Origin: JAGLOK01 sp963675575 | Lineage (GTDB): Bacteria; Bacillota; Clostridia; Christensenellales; UMGS416 | Length of the DNA stretch: 64,000 nt | Reading direction: 5' to 3' | Assembly: GCA_963675575.1 (NCBI GenBank) | Contig: OY776378.1 | Coordinates: forward strand, 1,736,001-1,800,000 | Shown: positions 16,525 to 25,441 of the stretch, one piece after another | Layout of the letters: every line of letters starts with the position of its first letter | Position numbering within the stretch: the first letter of the stretch is position 1 | Translations under genes and position numbers: made by a program | The notes under the pieces: model-generated | Seen by the model: only the letters and a program-made list of their open reading frames with translations | What the model was told of the DNA's origin: nothing | Databases searched by the model: none

Positions 16525-19500
16525 TCACTGCGCCTTAGCTGTTTCCTTCTTTTGATCTTTTGCTAATCCTTTTTCCTCTTTTCCCCTCGCCTTTTCTTCT
16601 TTCATTTTCTTGTCCCTCTTCTTATAGGTGAAATAATAGAGACCGGGGATAACAAACAGCACAAGCAGCGTGGACGTTATCATTCCGCCCATAAAAGTTA
16701 CAGCCATCGGACGGAAGAAGTCGCCGCCGAAAATGGCAAGCGGCACAAGCCCGAAAATCGTGGTTAGTGACGAAAGCATTATCGGTCGCAGCCGGCGCTC
16801 CACTGCTTTAATGCAACTGTCATATATGCTGTGGCCGCTTTCATGATGGCGATTGATATATTCCACCAGCAAAATGCCGTTGTTGACCACAATGCCAACA
16901 AGACTCATGATTCCCAAAATGGATGTCAGCGTCACTTTCTCTTTGAAAACCAGCATGGCGATAAGCGCGCCAATAAACGAGAGCGGAATGGCCGTCAGGA
17001 TTATCAGAGGCTGCTTAAAGGACTTAAACTGGAAGTACATAATAAGGAATATTACAAACAAAGCAATGATAAACGCGGTCGCGATTCCACCGAACAGCTC
17101 GTTGGTCAGCTCGTTGTCGCCTTTTCTCACCACATCAACGGAGTTATCAATCTTTGCGTCAATTATCTCAATTATATCGTTTTCCAAAGCATAAGTGCTG
17201 TATCCATCGGCCATATATCCTTCTATTGTAACTGAAGGGATACCGTTATATGTTTTAATATATTCCAAATTTTTAACCGTGGAAGTATTGATAAGGTCTC
17301 CCAAAGGAACCTCTTCGCCTGTGCGGGTGCGTATCATTAGGTCCAAAAAGACTTCCTCGGACGCGATGTCTGTTTTAACCCTAACATTAAGCAGGTTGTC
17401 TCCATCTGTGTAAAGTGTATCTGAAAGTCCGTTTAAAGCGATGGCTATCTGCTGCTGCACTTCGGCTACCGTAAGCCCGTATGAATTTATCTTTTGGCTA
17501 TCGGCTTTCAGCAAAATATCTTCTTTGTATTTTGGAGCCACAAGCTCACCTGTTTTGAAGCTGTCAAGGTCTTGCACTTCGGCAAAAATTGCCTCAGCTG
17601 TTCTCAGCAGGCTCTTATAATTGTTTGACTGCAAAAGAATCTGCACCGGAGCTGAGGGCTGGTTAAGTTCAAGCATGCTCACCAGTATGTCGCCCTGGTC
17701 TTTAAGCGGCTCCAAGTCCTTCTCCAATGTCTCCATATAGTCAACCAAATCTTTTGATTCAACGTCGTATTCTATAAAGAAACGTCCGTTGCTTGGCAGA
17801 TTGTTTATAACAGCCAGCGTCATGTAAAACTTCGGCAGATCCCCGCCCTGGGAATAAGCGTAGTTTTTAACATTTTCCTGTTCTTTTACAATTTCCTCTA
17901 TCTTTTTCGCGAAACGCAAAGTTCCTCGGTTGTCGTCAAGTTTATTATATTCGTAGTCTATATAAACTATGCTCTTTTCAGTCTTTGGAAGTATGTCTAT
18001 CTCAAGGTCTTCCATCACTTTGTATATAAGCCCGCCCAGCAGCAAAAACGCGATGATTGTTGGCGCAAGTGAAAGAGAAAACACCGACTTCATAACGCGG
18101 CGCACTTTCTTGCCAAACTTTACAGCCTTCTTTTTGCGAATCTTTTTGGGCTTGAAAAACCATTTTGCGAGGGTCGGCGTCACTGTCATAGCCACTACAT
18201 ATGAAAAGCTGATGGCGATAAGTATGGTTAGCGGCAGTGTGAAAGCCACATCGCCCGCAATCCCCGGAAGATACATCAAAGGCACAAACGCCGCCACAGT
18301 GGTCAGCGTGGAGGTTAGCACCGGAAGGTAATTGTCCTTAATAGCTTTCGCGCAAGCCTTTTTCATATCCTTGCCGCGGTTTAGCTCATGCTGTGTCGCC
18401 TCGGATATAACAATGGAGTTATCCACCAATATTCCTATAGACACTATAAGACCCGCGATGCTCATAAGCTGCAAGTGGTTGCCCAGTATATAAAGTAACC
18501 CGACAGTAGCCATCACGATGACGGGAATCGTGAATGCTATCGCCACGGAATTGCGCAGGCCCAGCCCCAACATAACAACCAGCATAACTATGCCTATACA
18601 AATAAAGAGGTTTACCATTACGGAGTTTACCTGGTCATAAACATAGCTAGGTGAAAAAGTCATAGCGGTAATTTCGGCGTCCTCTGTCATCTCATCTTTA
18701 AATTCAGTCACCGAATCGGTCAGCTCATCCCCCAGCACTGTAAAGTCGATATCTTCGTCAAAAAACACCTCGACAAAGGCTGCCGGCTGTGAGTTAAACG
18801 TATATGTTTTTTTGTTTTCGGTATTTTTTTCGGTAACAGTCGCAACATCGGATATCTTATAAACCGTTTCCTCGTTCGCGAAAAGTACCAGATTATTGAT
18901 GGAATCCAACGAATCGTAATAGCTGTTGATTAATATGCTTGAGGTTCCCTCGTCAAACTCAGCAGTGCCCAGCGGCACGCGCATCGCATTTGCCAGTATC
19001 ACGTTATACACATCCGACAAAGTGATAGGCAGCGTGTTTAGCTTGTCATAGTCCACATCCACCACGATTTCTTGTGAAAATGCGGAATTAACCTCTGTCT
19101 TTGAGATGTTTTCTATTTTATTTAAATGCTGGGACAATAGCTCAGCCAATCCTTTAAGCTCGGCTTCGCTCAATGTTTCGCTGTATATAGCATATATGGC
19201 TTCGCCTGTTTTAAGGTCAGTAATAAACCTGATGTCTGTAATATTTTCGTCAATATTGGCATTTAGCACATCGGTTTTGATTTTTTCCAGCGTCTCTGAA
19301 GACATGTCATCGCTCACATTCATCTGGATGATGACAATGCAAGCGTTGTCCACCGACGTTGTTGTGTAGCTTCTGACATTGGAATAGTCGTTAATGATAT
19401 CTTCAATGGGATTTGCGATATTTTCGGTAACTTCCTGGCTGTTTAGGCCCGGCGCTGTCACCTGCACATATCCATAGAGGGTTTCTATCTTGGGCATTTC

Positions 19501-19608
19501 CTCTTTGGGTATGTTAATATAGCTATATACTCCTCCGCCGATGAGTAACAGCGATATAAAGAGTATTATTATATTGTGGCGCAATATACCCGCTATCAAT
19601 TTTTTCAT
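16525..19608 (-). CDS. RND-family efflux permease (AcrB/MdtB-like)
   Basis: A 1027-residue transporter with the duplicated RND plan: helix 1 at about 12-30, a large extracellular porter domain, helices 2-6 (about 335-480), helix 7 near 520, a second porter domain, and helices 8-12 (about 835-990). The proton-relay region reads SIGILVDNSIVISEATQHEL, so the usual Asp-Asp pair is Asp-Asn, as in many Gram-positive relatives. GIVVNNGILLVEYINRHHESG is the matching repeat. The charged C-terminal tail is rich in Lys and Glu. No membrane fusion protein or outer-membrane partner is adjacent, so it probably works alone or with a distant adaptor. The substrate is unknown. Confidence 0.92.
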   Translation of the reverse strand: MKKLIAGILRHNIIILFISLLLIGGGVYSYINIPKEEMPKIETLYGYVQVTAPGLNSQEVTENIANPIEDIINDYSNVRSYTTTSVDNACIVIIQMNVSDDMSSETLEKIKTDVLNANIDENITDIRFITDLKTGEAIYAIYSETLSEAELKGLAELLSQHLNKIENISKTEVNSAFSQEIVVDVDYDKLNTLPITLSDVYNVILANAMRVPLGTAEFDEGTSSILINSYYDSLDSINNLVLFANEETVYKISDVATVTEKNTENKKTYTFNSQPAAFVEVFFDEDIDFTVLGDELTDSVTEFKDEMTEDAEITAMTFSPSYVYDQVNSVMVNLFICIGIVMLVVMLGLGLRNSVAIAFTIPVIVMATVGLLYILGNHLQLMSIAGLIVSIGILVDNSIVISEATQHELNRGKDMKKACAKAIKDNYLPVLTSTLTTVAAFVPLMYLPGIAGDVAFTLPLTILIAISFSYVVAMTVTPTLAKWFFKPKKIRKKKAVKFGKKVRRVMKSVFSLSLAPTIIAFLLLGGLIYKVMEDLEIDILPKTEKSIVYIDYEYNKLDDNRGTLRFAKKIEEIVKEQENVKNYAYSQGGDLPKFYMTLAVINNLPSNGRFFIEYDVESKDLVDYMETLEKDLEPLKDQGDILVSMLELNQPSAPVQILLQSNNYKSLLRTAEAIFAEVQDLDSFKTGELVAPKYKEDILLKADSQKINSYGLTVAEVQQQIAIALNGLSDTLYTDGDNLLNVRVKTDIASEEVFLDLMIRTRTGEEVPLGDLINTSTVKNLEYIKTYNGIPSVTIEGYMADGYSTYALENDIIEIIDAKIDNSVDVVRKGDNELTNELFGGIATAFIIALFVIFLIMYFQFKSFKQPLIILTAIPLSFIGALIAMLVFKEKVTLTSILGIMSLVGIVVNNGILLVEYINRHHESGHSIYDSCIKAVERRLRPIMLSSLTTIFGLVPLAIFGGDFFRPMAVTFMGGMITSTLLVLFVIPGLYYFTYKKRDKKMKEEKARGKEEKGLAKDQKKETAKAQ

Positions 19609-19917
19609 TTTTCTCTCCTTGCTTTATGCGAAACTTTTAATAAAAATTAGTCCGAAAGTTTTGGTATGAATAGTTTCCGATTAAGCAATTTAAAAAAGAA
19701 TATATAGTCAGCTTGGCATATTTAATTTCTATTGATAAATATACATCTATTTGGTGATAATTTCAACTTATGGATACATATTATTCACTTTAAAGACACA
19801 ATATTTACTCTATAAAGAATAGATTTTTCTTAGAGCGTATAAAACTGCCCAAAAATCATGAAAAAAATAAAAGTCTACGAACAATCATATAAATCATTTT
19901 AAGTTCATTTAAAAGAG
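19609..19917. other. 309-bp divergent intergenic region
   Basis: An AT-rich region between the divergently transcribed RND gene and the YitT/YczE-like gene. It must hold the promoter of the RND gene, but I see no clear operator or riboswitch. Confidence 0.5.
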
Positions 19918-19945
19918 TTTACTTATAATAAGAAAATTGTATAAT
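19918..19945 (+). promoter_or_regulatory. Likely promoter of the YitT/YczE-like gene
   Basis: TTTACT and TATAAT separated by 16 bases, 41 bases before the start codon. The -10 is perfect and the -35 is weak. Confidence 0.5.
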
Positions 19946-19986
19946 GAGTAATATTAATTTTAATCACAAAAGAGCGAGGCATGTTA

Positions 19987-20622
19987 ATGAATGAAAAACA
20001 ACGCCGTTTCACAATGACTGTATTGGGCGTCATGATATCTGGTTTTAGCGTCGGAATGTTTAACTTTTCCATGTTCGGAATGGATCCGTTTCAAGTATTG
20101 ACCCACGGTATTTGGAAACATACAAATATGGGATATGGCACTTTTTACGCTATAGTTAATCTTATTATTCTGACTGTTATTTTTTTCTTGGATAAAAAGA
20201 AAATCGGTTTAGGCACTCTAATAAACATTTTCCTTTTGGGATATGCAGTTGAGTTTTCAACTTTGCTTTTCACATCTTGGGTACCCAATCCAAACCTCGT
20301 GATCAGAATAACCTCACTTTTAGCTGCGGTCGTATTGATGAGCTTTGGCTCTTCTCTTTATTTTACCGGAGATTTAGGTGTTTCCACTTATGATGCCATT
20401 GCACTGTTTATGTCGGAAAAAGGCATCGCAAAATTCAAGTATTGCCGCATCGGCACCGATTTGACCTGCGCTTTGGTAGGTTTTCTTTTCGGAGCAACCA
20501 TAGGCATCGGTACTTTGACAACAGCTTTATTAATGGGGTATATGATTGCTTTTTTTAATAAAAAAGTCTCGATTCCTTTTAGATACGGCAAAAAGATTCC
20601 TGTTTTGGATTCTAATGCTTAA
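19987..20622 (+). CDS. YitT/YczE-family integral membrane protein
   Basis: A 211-residue protein with five or six membrane helices. It carries family segments GMDPFQVLTHGIW near the start, SSLYFTGDLGVSTYDAIALF in the middle and TALLMGYMIAFFNKKV near the end. It resembles the YczE/YyaS/YitT group, whose transport role is not settled. An ATG two codons upstream (19981) sits only one base after AGG, so 19987 is preferred with GAGG-type spacing. It is monocistronic and divergent from the RND gene. Confidence 0.8.
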   Translation: MNEKQRRFTMTVLGVMISGFSVGMFNFSMFGMDPFQVLTHGIWKHTNMGYGTFYAIVNLIILTVIFFLDKKKIGLGTLINIFLLGYAVEFSTLLFTSWVPNPNLVIRITSLLAAVVLMSFGSSLYFTGDLGVSTYDAIALFMSEKGIAKFKYCRIGTDLTCALVGFLFGATIGIGTLTTALLMGYMIAFFNKKVSIPFRYGKKIPVLDSNA

Positions 20623-21088
20623 TAAATCCAGCTTTTTGTTATACAACTATATGAAGTCTAATGAGCACTAGTGATTGAATCAAATGCTCGCACTCTTTTA
20701 AGTAAAATAATCGCGCTATGCACTTCATACTAAATCCCGCCATTTTTTCTGTTTGCTTTGCTGAAATTGTGAAAATATCGCTTTTTTCTATGATATTTTC
20801 ACAAATCAATCCGCTTTGTCACTGTTTAGTGGGCCAAATGTAATTGTGCATTTTGAAAGCCAACTTTGTTTCAAAATTGACCGCTAAATTTACCTAGGCA
20901 TAACAGCGGAATTTTTCATATATATTCATCCATCGTTATAAAAAATTCAAACATTGGTTTCATCAAGTCATCACTTGGTTTTGTGCCTCCTCTAACCTTT
21001 CTATCTCATGAAATATCCATCCAAATTCGACAGTTTTTTTCAAACTTTTTATTGCGTGTCAAGAGATTTTTTCAAAAAAAAATTCAGT
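20623..21088. other. 466-bp intergenic region with two hairpins
   Basis: No gene. TTGTGAAAATATC (20767-20779) pairs perfectly with GATATTTTCACAA (20792-20804) around a T-rich loop. TTTTGAAA/TTTCAAAA forms a second stem near 20851-20880. The first could end transcription of the upstream gene, although no T-run follows the stem. Confidence 0.5.
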
Positions 21089-21117
21089 TTGACATAATAT
21101 TTTACTGCTGATATTAT
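21089..21117 (+). promoter_or_regulatory. Consensus promoter of lipoprotein gene 21162
   Basis: A perfect TTGACA (21089-21094), 17-base spacer and TATTAT (21112-21117), 45 bases before the start codon. The paralogous lipoprotein gene at 26224 has a near-identical arrangement. Confidence 0.85.
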
Positions 21118-21161
21118 GACAACCGATTCAAAAGAATTTAAAAAACGAGGAGATTAAAAAA

Positions 21162-21815
21162 ATGAAACTAAGAAACAAAACCATGATAATTTTGCTAGCA
21201 TTTATGTTAGTATTTGCAACTGCAGGCTGTGAGAAAGCAGCACCGGAAGCTTCACAAGAACCTACCGCAGAAGTTATAGCCACAGAGGCACCTGTGGTTG
21301 AAGACACTACTGTTTACGCCACCAACGAAGAAGGCGGCTACACAATCGCTCTTCCTGAAGATTGGGCTGGCAAAGTAACCTTTACCACAGAAGGCACCAC
21401 CACAGTGTTTAGCCACGTTACAGCAGATGCTGAGGCTGCAGAGCAAAACCCCGTGCTTGCAACCCTTTCTATGGTTGCTGTTGGCGAAGACTATGTAGGC
21501 GAAATTATATTGGAAACAGAAGAAAACGTTTTCTACATGACCATCGCTCTCGACCTCCCCTATGAAGCCGAAAGCGCTGACGCAATCGAATTCACAGCGC
21601 TTAGTGAGCAAGCAGCAGAAGTTCTCAATGCACTCACTCTTACCTCTGACGCTGATGCAACAGTCGAAGCTGACGCAACAGTCGAAGCTGATGCAACAGT
21701 CGAAGCTGACGATACTGCAGAAGCTACAGCTACTCCAGAAGCTATAAACGAAGTCGAAGCAACGGTTGCTCCAGAAGCTACAAACGAAGCTGAAGCAACA
21801 GCTGACGCAGGCTGA
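21162..21815 (+). CDS. Secreted lipoprotein with Glu/Ala/Thr repeat tail
   Basis: A 217-residue protein. The signal peptide ends in the lipobox ATAGC (Cys at about 23). An acidic linker follows, then a globular domain of about 105 residues starting NEEGGYTIALPEDWAG, and a low-complexity tail. The tail includes three TVEADA units encoded by an 18-bp tandem repeat. The globular domain is clearly related to residues 55-165 of the protein at 26224-27327 (NEEGNYQIPIPDSWLNN, then PYSEGSADAIEFSA versus PYEAESADAIEFTA). It is probably membrane-anchored outside. The function is unknown and the tail is likely a flexible wall spacer. RBS GGAGA lies ten bases upstream. Confidence 0.85.
   Translation: MKLRNKTMIILLAFMLVFATAGCEKAAPEASQEPTAEVIATEAPVVEDTTVYATNEEGGYTIALPEDWAGKVTFTTEGTTTVFSHVTADAEAAEQNPVLATLSMVAVGEDYVGEIILETEENVFYMTIALDLPYEAESADAIEFTALSEQAAEVLNALTLTSDADATVEADATVEADATVEADDTAEATATPEAINEVEATVAPEATNEAEATADAG
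21654..21707 (+). repeat. Three 18-bp tandem repeats in the lipoprotein tail
   Basis: Three in-frame copies of an 18-base unit (GAYGCAACAGTCGAAGCT, with Y=T/C) encode DATVEA each. The near identity suggests recent copy-number change. Confidence 0.9.
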
Positions 21816-21879
21816 GTCCACAGATATGTTAAATAAACTGCAGATGTAGATTAGTCTTATCCGCAAACATAAAAGCTTC

Positions 21880-21907
21880 AAGCTCTCGGTTTATAATCGG
21901 GAGCTTT
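21880..21907 (+). terminator. Probable terminator of lipoprotein gene 21162
   Basis: AAGCTCTCG pairs with CGGGAGCTT (one mismatch) about 65 bases after the stop. The T-tract is short. Confidence 0.5.
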
Positions 21908-22167
21908 GCTTATATGAAAAAGTTAGGTGTGTTAACAACGCCCAACCAAATTTAGATTATTGAAATATCCTCAATACTTATCCACAGAACACTCATTTAT
22001 CATACTTGCATAACAAAAACAAGAAAAAAACATAATTGTCTATGAATATAACGGTTTTCAGCAAATTCCTTGCTCCGTTTGTTTACTAGGCTAAATTATT
22101 GTGTTAATATCCTATCGCAAAAGAAATAGTATTTATATGATTATGAATTATAGGGAAGAAGTCAAAG

Positions 22168-23562
22168 ATGTCGAAATTATCTCCAAAAATACTAAAGACG
22201 ATGAAAAACTATTCTAAGGAACAGTTTTTCAAGGACGTTACCGCGGGCGTGATTGTCGCCATCATCGCATTGCCGCTTTCAATCGCTTTAGCGATATCCT
22301 CCGGGGTTTCGCCGGAAAAAGGGATATACACCGCAATCATCGCGGGCTTTCTGATATCGCTTTTGGGCGGAAGCCGCGTGCAGATAGGCGGCCCTACAGG
22401 CGCCTTCATGGTCATCGTCTACGGAATAGTAATGCAGTACGGAATAGACGGGTTGGCAATCGCCACAATTATGGCGGGCATTATAATGATAATAATGGGC
22501 CTTTTGAAGCTTGGCAGCATCATCAAATACATCCCTTACCCAATCACCACTGGATTTACAAGCGGTATTGCGGTCGTCATTTTCACATCGCAGTTAAAAG
22601 ATTTTTTCGGGCTTCAAATAGACAATGTGCCCGCTGACTTTCTCGGTAAATGGAACATGTATATAAACAACGCGCATACCATTAACCTTCAGGCATTGTT
22701 AATTGGCGCAGTCGCTCTTTTTATAATAATAATTTGGCCACGTATAAACAGAAAAATACCCGGCGCGTTTGTCGCCCTTATAGTAACATCAGTTATCGCT
22801 AAAGTGTTTGGCATGGACATTGAGACGATTGGAACGAAATACGGAGAAATATCTTCGGCGCTACCGGCGTTTGCCATGCCGCAAATTACTATGGAAAAGG
22901 TAACGATGCTTATCATGCCGGCGTTTACCATCGCAATATTGGGTTCGATAGAGTCATTGCTTTCAGCCGTTGTATCCGATGGAATGATAGGAAGCAAGCA
23001 CAGATCCAATATGGAGTTAGTAGCTCAGGGCACAGCCAACATCGCGTCCGCTTTGTTTGGTGGAATCCCCGCCACAGGCGCTATAGCCCGAACGGTCGCA
23101 AATGTTAAAAACGGAGGTCGTACTCCTGTTGCGGGAATGGTACATTCAGTGACTCTGCTTTTGATACTATTATTGTTTATGCCCTTTGTCAAAATGGTTC
23201 CGCTCGCTTCGCTTGCCTCTGTATTAATAATTGTGGCGTATAATATGAGTGAGTGGCGCGAGTTTAAAGGCCTGATGAAAACACCCAAAAGCGATATCGC
23301 TGTTTTGCTCATAGTATTTATTGTTACCGTGATGATAGACCTTGTAAAAGCGATTGAAATCGGCATTGTGCTCGCCGCGTTTTTGTTTATGAAACGCATG
23401 GCGGATGTTTCCAATGTAAATGCCGTTAATATGGACGCTTCTGAGGAAGAAAATGAATCATTCAATTTCGCAGAAGAAAATAAAAAGATTTTTTGCCCGG
23501 ATTATATTCAAGTATATGAAATAAATGGACCATTCTTTTTTGGCGCGGCGGATAAATTTTAA
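22168..23562 (+). CDS. SulP-family anion transporter, truncated at the STAS domain
   Basis: A 464-residue product that would move an anion (sulfate, bicarbonate or similar) across the membrane. Residues 20-410 hold the SulP transport core, with about a dozen helices and the conserved GGPTGAFMVIVYGIV and FGGIPATGAIARTVANVKNG. The cytoplasmic STAS domain begins (YIQVYEINGPFFFGAADKF) but a TAA ends the frame at 23562. The rest of STAS lies in the -1 frame at 23568-23831. The junction is a TTTT run, so a one-base loss is the simplest explanation. The homologue at 31911-33371 is intact. A transporter without most of its STAS is usually impaired. No classic slippery heptamer is present. Confidence 0.9.
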   Translation: MSKLSPKILKTMKNYSKEQFFKDVTAGVIVAIIALPLSIALAISSGVSPEKGIYTAIIAGFLISLLGGSRVQIGGPTGAFMVIVYGIVMQYGIDGLAIATIMAGIIMIIMGLLKLGSIIKYIPYPITTGFTSGIAVVIFTSQLKDFFGLQIDNVPADFLGKWNMYINNAHTINLQALLIGAVALFIIIIWPRINRKIPGAFVALIVTSVIAKVFGMDIETIGTKYGEISSALPAFAMPQITMEKVTMLIMPAFTIAILGSIESLLSAVVSDGMIGSKHRSNMELVAQGTANIASALFGGIPATGAIARTVANVKNGGRTPVAGMVHSVTLLLILLLFMPFVKMVPLASLASVLIIVAYNMSEWREFKGLMKTPKSDIAVLLIVFIVTVMIDLVKAIEIGIVLAAFLFMKRMADVSNVNAVNMDASEEENESFNFAEENKKIFCPDYIQVYEINGPFFFGAADKF

Positions 23563-23567
23563 CCGCG

Positions 23568-23831
23568 ATGGAAAGCCTGAGCCGCAAAACCAAAACGCTT
23601 ATTATCCGAATGAGGAATGTTCCCGCGATGGACGCAACCGCTCTTAAAGCGTTTCGGTCTATAATAGCAAATTGTCGGCATAATCATATCGTTTTATTAA
23701 TAACGGGGATAAACGAACAACCCCTTGCCGTTTTGAAAAAATCGGGCATTTACGAACTAATAGGTGAAAAAGCTTTTTTTGTTGAAGTAGACGAAGCTAT
23801 CGCTTTTGCGGTTGATAAGAAAAAGAGTTAA
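23568..23831 (+). CDS. Detached STAS domain of the preceding SulP gene
   Basis: An 87-residue frame starting at an ATG five bases after the SulP stop. TLIIRMRNVPAMDATALKAF is the classic STAS core (strand, then the DxTAL helix dipole) and matches where the STAS of the upstream gene should continue. It has no good ribosome binding site of its own. It is most likely the frameshifted 3' part of one original gene. Independent translation by coupling to the upstream stop is possible. Confidence 0.8.
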   Translation: MESLSRKTKTLIIRMRNVPAMDATALKAFRSIIANCRHNHIVLLITGINEQPLAVLKKSGIYELIGEKAFFVEVDEAIAFAVDKKKS

Positions 23832-23919
23832 TAATTTTAAGCGAAAGTAAAATTTTCGGGCGCTTGTTTATTCTTGAATATCTGCGGCAGTAAACTCCGC
23901 TGAGCCTCATATAGACAAA

Positions 23920-23949
23920 GGGATTGTTCCGCCAATGCGGAACAATCCC
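23920..23949. terminator. Bidirectional terminator between SulP and yegP
   Basis: GGGATTGTTCCGC, CAAT and GCGGAACAATCCC form a perfect 13-pair stem between convergent genes. Confidence 0.85.
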
Positions 23950-23988
23950 TCAATATAAAATTCTTACAGGTTAGTTTTTTACTCTTTT

Positions 23989-24354
23989 TTAAACCTTTTC
24001 CACTTTAGCATCGGGAGCGTTCTTTTTAACGCTGCTGATTCCGTTTTCGCAACCAGATTTGGATGTGTATCCTTCGGAAGCGGCAATAATCTCGCCGTTG
24101 CGGGCTTTCAACCTAAAGCGAAACTCTCCTGCTTTATCATTATAAATTTCAAATTTAGGATTTTTTACGGACGCAGCGTCTGCTGTCTGGTCTTCAACGC
24201 CCGCGATAGGCGCATTCTTTTTAACGCTCTCAATCCCATTTTTACACGCTGTTTCACTGCTATACACTTCGGATACCGCGATTATTTCTCCGTTGCCGGC
24301 TTTCAAAACAAAACTCCAGCCTGATTTAGTTTCTTTAATTACAAATTTACCCAT
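23989..24354 (-). CDS. yegP: YegP-family protein with two DUF1508 repeats
   Basis: A 121-residue soluble protein made of two copies of the DUF1508 unit: FVLKAGNGEIIAVSEVYSS near residue 15 and FRLKARNGEIIAASEGYTS near residue 78. Each is followed by NGIxSVKKNAP. The double-repeat length fits YegP. The fold is a small alpha/beta sandwich of unknown function, often seen in stress or host-linked bacteria. RBS AGAGAGG lies upstream. It is convergent with the SulP gene and stands alone. Confidence 0.9.
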   Translation of the reverse strand: MGKFVIKETKSGWSFVLKAGNGEIIAVSEVYSSETACKNGIESVKKNAPIAGVEDQTADAASVKNPKFEIYNDKAGEFRFRLKARNGEIIAASEGYTSKSGCENGISSVKKNAPDAKVEKV

Positions 24355-24569
24355 AATAGTATCCTCTCTTTTTTTATTCTTTTATATTATTCATTATAAA
24401 GAATGCGATGAGAAAAAGATAGGAAAAATTAAAATATCAACTATTATTTTTCTCTTTAAATATATGCTTGTTTAAAAAAAACTGAATTCAATTGCTATAG
24501 CGGTTGCAGATTGTTATAATAAATATGTGACTTATTATATAATCAATATTTTTGGGGAGGAAATTTCAC

Positions 24570-25358
24570 ATGGCAAATAAAAAGATTGTTTCAGCTAAAG
24601 ACGCCAAAAACAAAGACTACAGCAAGGCGGTAGAAAAAGAAACCGCCAATCTAAGAAGTAAAAACAGAAAGAAAAACTCGATGAAATTCCGCATCCCCGC
24701 TGTCATCCTTTGGGTGCTGGCAATAGGTTGCGAAGCTGCAGCTGTTTGGATGCTTAACCTAAACAACATGACATGGCTCTATGTAGCACTAGGTGCTGAT
24801 GCGCTTTTTGTAATCGTAGGCTCATTGCTTTGGAAAAAGGCCAACCATGTAAGCCCGTGCACTTCAAAAAGCAAAGCAGTTTGCTTCTTGCAAAATCAGC
24901 TGGGTGTCATCATGGCACTTGTTGCTTTCATTCCTTTTGGAATCATACTTCTTAAAGGCGCAAAGAATGTTGATGTTAAGACAAAGAAAATACTTGCTGT
25001 TGTGGTAGGTGTGCTGCTTCTTGGCTCTGTTGGAGCCTCTATAGACTATACACCCGCAACCCCAGAGAGCGTGGAAGCCGCGGAGCTTGTGGCATCAGCT
25101 TCCGGAGAGTTTGGCGGAACAGTATATTGGACACGCTTTGGCAAATCCTATCACTTGGATCCTGAGTGCTCTACCCTTTCGCGTTCAACAATATTGATTG
25201 AAGGCACACTGGAAGAAGCCTTTGAGCAAAAGCGCTTTGATCCTTGCGACGTATGCGCGGGCGGCGACATTGCCAAGGAGCAGGCCGCGGAGATTGCGGC
25301 CGATCTCGAAGATGGAGTACCCGTAGAAGTTGATGCCGAGGCCACGACAGCGCCGTAA
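24570..25358 (+). CDS. Membrane protein with Ada-like Cys/His metal-binding tail
   Basis: A 262-residue protein starting at ATG 24570, nine bases after GGGGAGG. A TTG six codons earlier lies on the ribosome site itself and is rejected. A basic N-terminus (1-45) precedes membrane helices at about 45-65, 68-85, 107-125 and 140-160. A C-terminal outside or cytoplasmic domain carries VYWTRFGKSYHLDPECSTLS and then RFDPCDVC. The spacing YH-x4-C...pCxxC is the pattern of small zinc-binding segments related to the Ada metal-binding fold. Its role is unknown and may be sensing or assembly. A strong terminator follows. Confidence 0.75.
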   Translation: MANKKIVSAKDAKNKDYSKAVEKETANLRSKNRKKNSMKFRIPAVILWVLAIGCEAAAVWMLNLNNMTWLYVALGADALFVIVGSLLWKKANHVSPCTSKSKAVCFLQNQLGVIMALVAFIPFGIILLKGAKNVDVKTKKILAVVVGVLLLGSVGASIDYTPATPESVEAAELVASASGEFGGTVYWTRFGKSYHLDPECSTLSRSTILIEGTLEEAFEQKRFDPCDVCAGGDIAKEQAAEIAADLEDGVPVEVDAEATTAP

Positions 25359-25378
25359 ATACTATTTTCACACAAAAC

Positions 25379-25410
25379 AAAGCTCCCAAACATTTCGCTT
25401 GGGAGCTTTT
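25379..25410 (+). terminator. Terminator of gene 24570
   Basis: AAGCTCCCAA pairs with TTGGGAGCTT and is followed by TTTT, about 20 bases after the stop. It may also serve the convergent gene. Confidence 0.85.
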
Positions 25411-25441
25411 TATTATTATATTTGGCTGAGCTGAAAAAATA

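Noticed and set aside
21252..21881. A 209-codon Cys/Ser-rich minus-strand frame opposite the lipoprotein gene
   Set aside because: It is the antisense of the Glu/Ala/Thr-rich coding strand; the repeats force it open. The plus-strand gene has promoter, ribosome site and lipobox.
23541..23567. Programmed -1 frameshifting in the split SulP gene
   Set aside because: The junction codons do not form an X-XXY-YYZ slippery site and no downstream pseudoknot is seen, so a simple indel is more likely.
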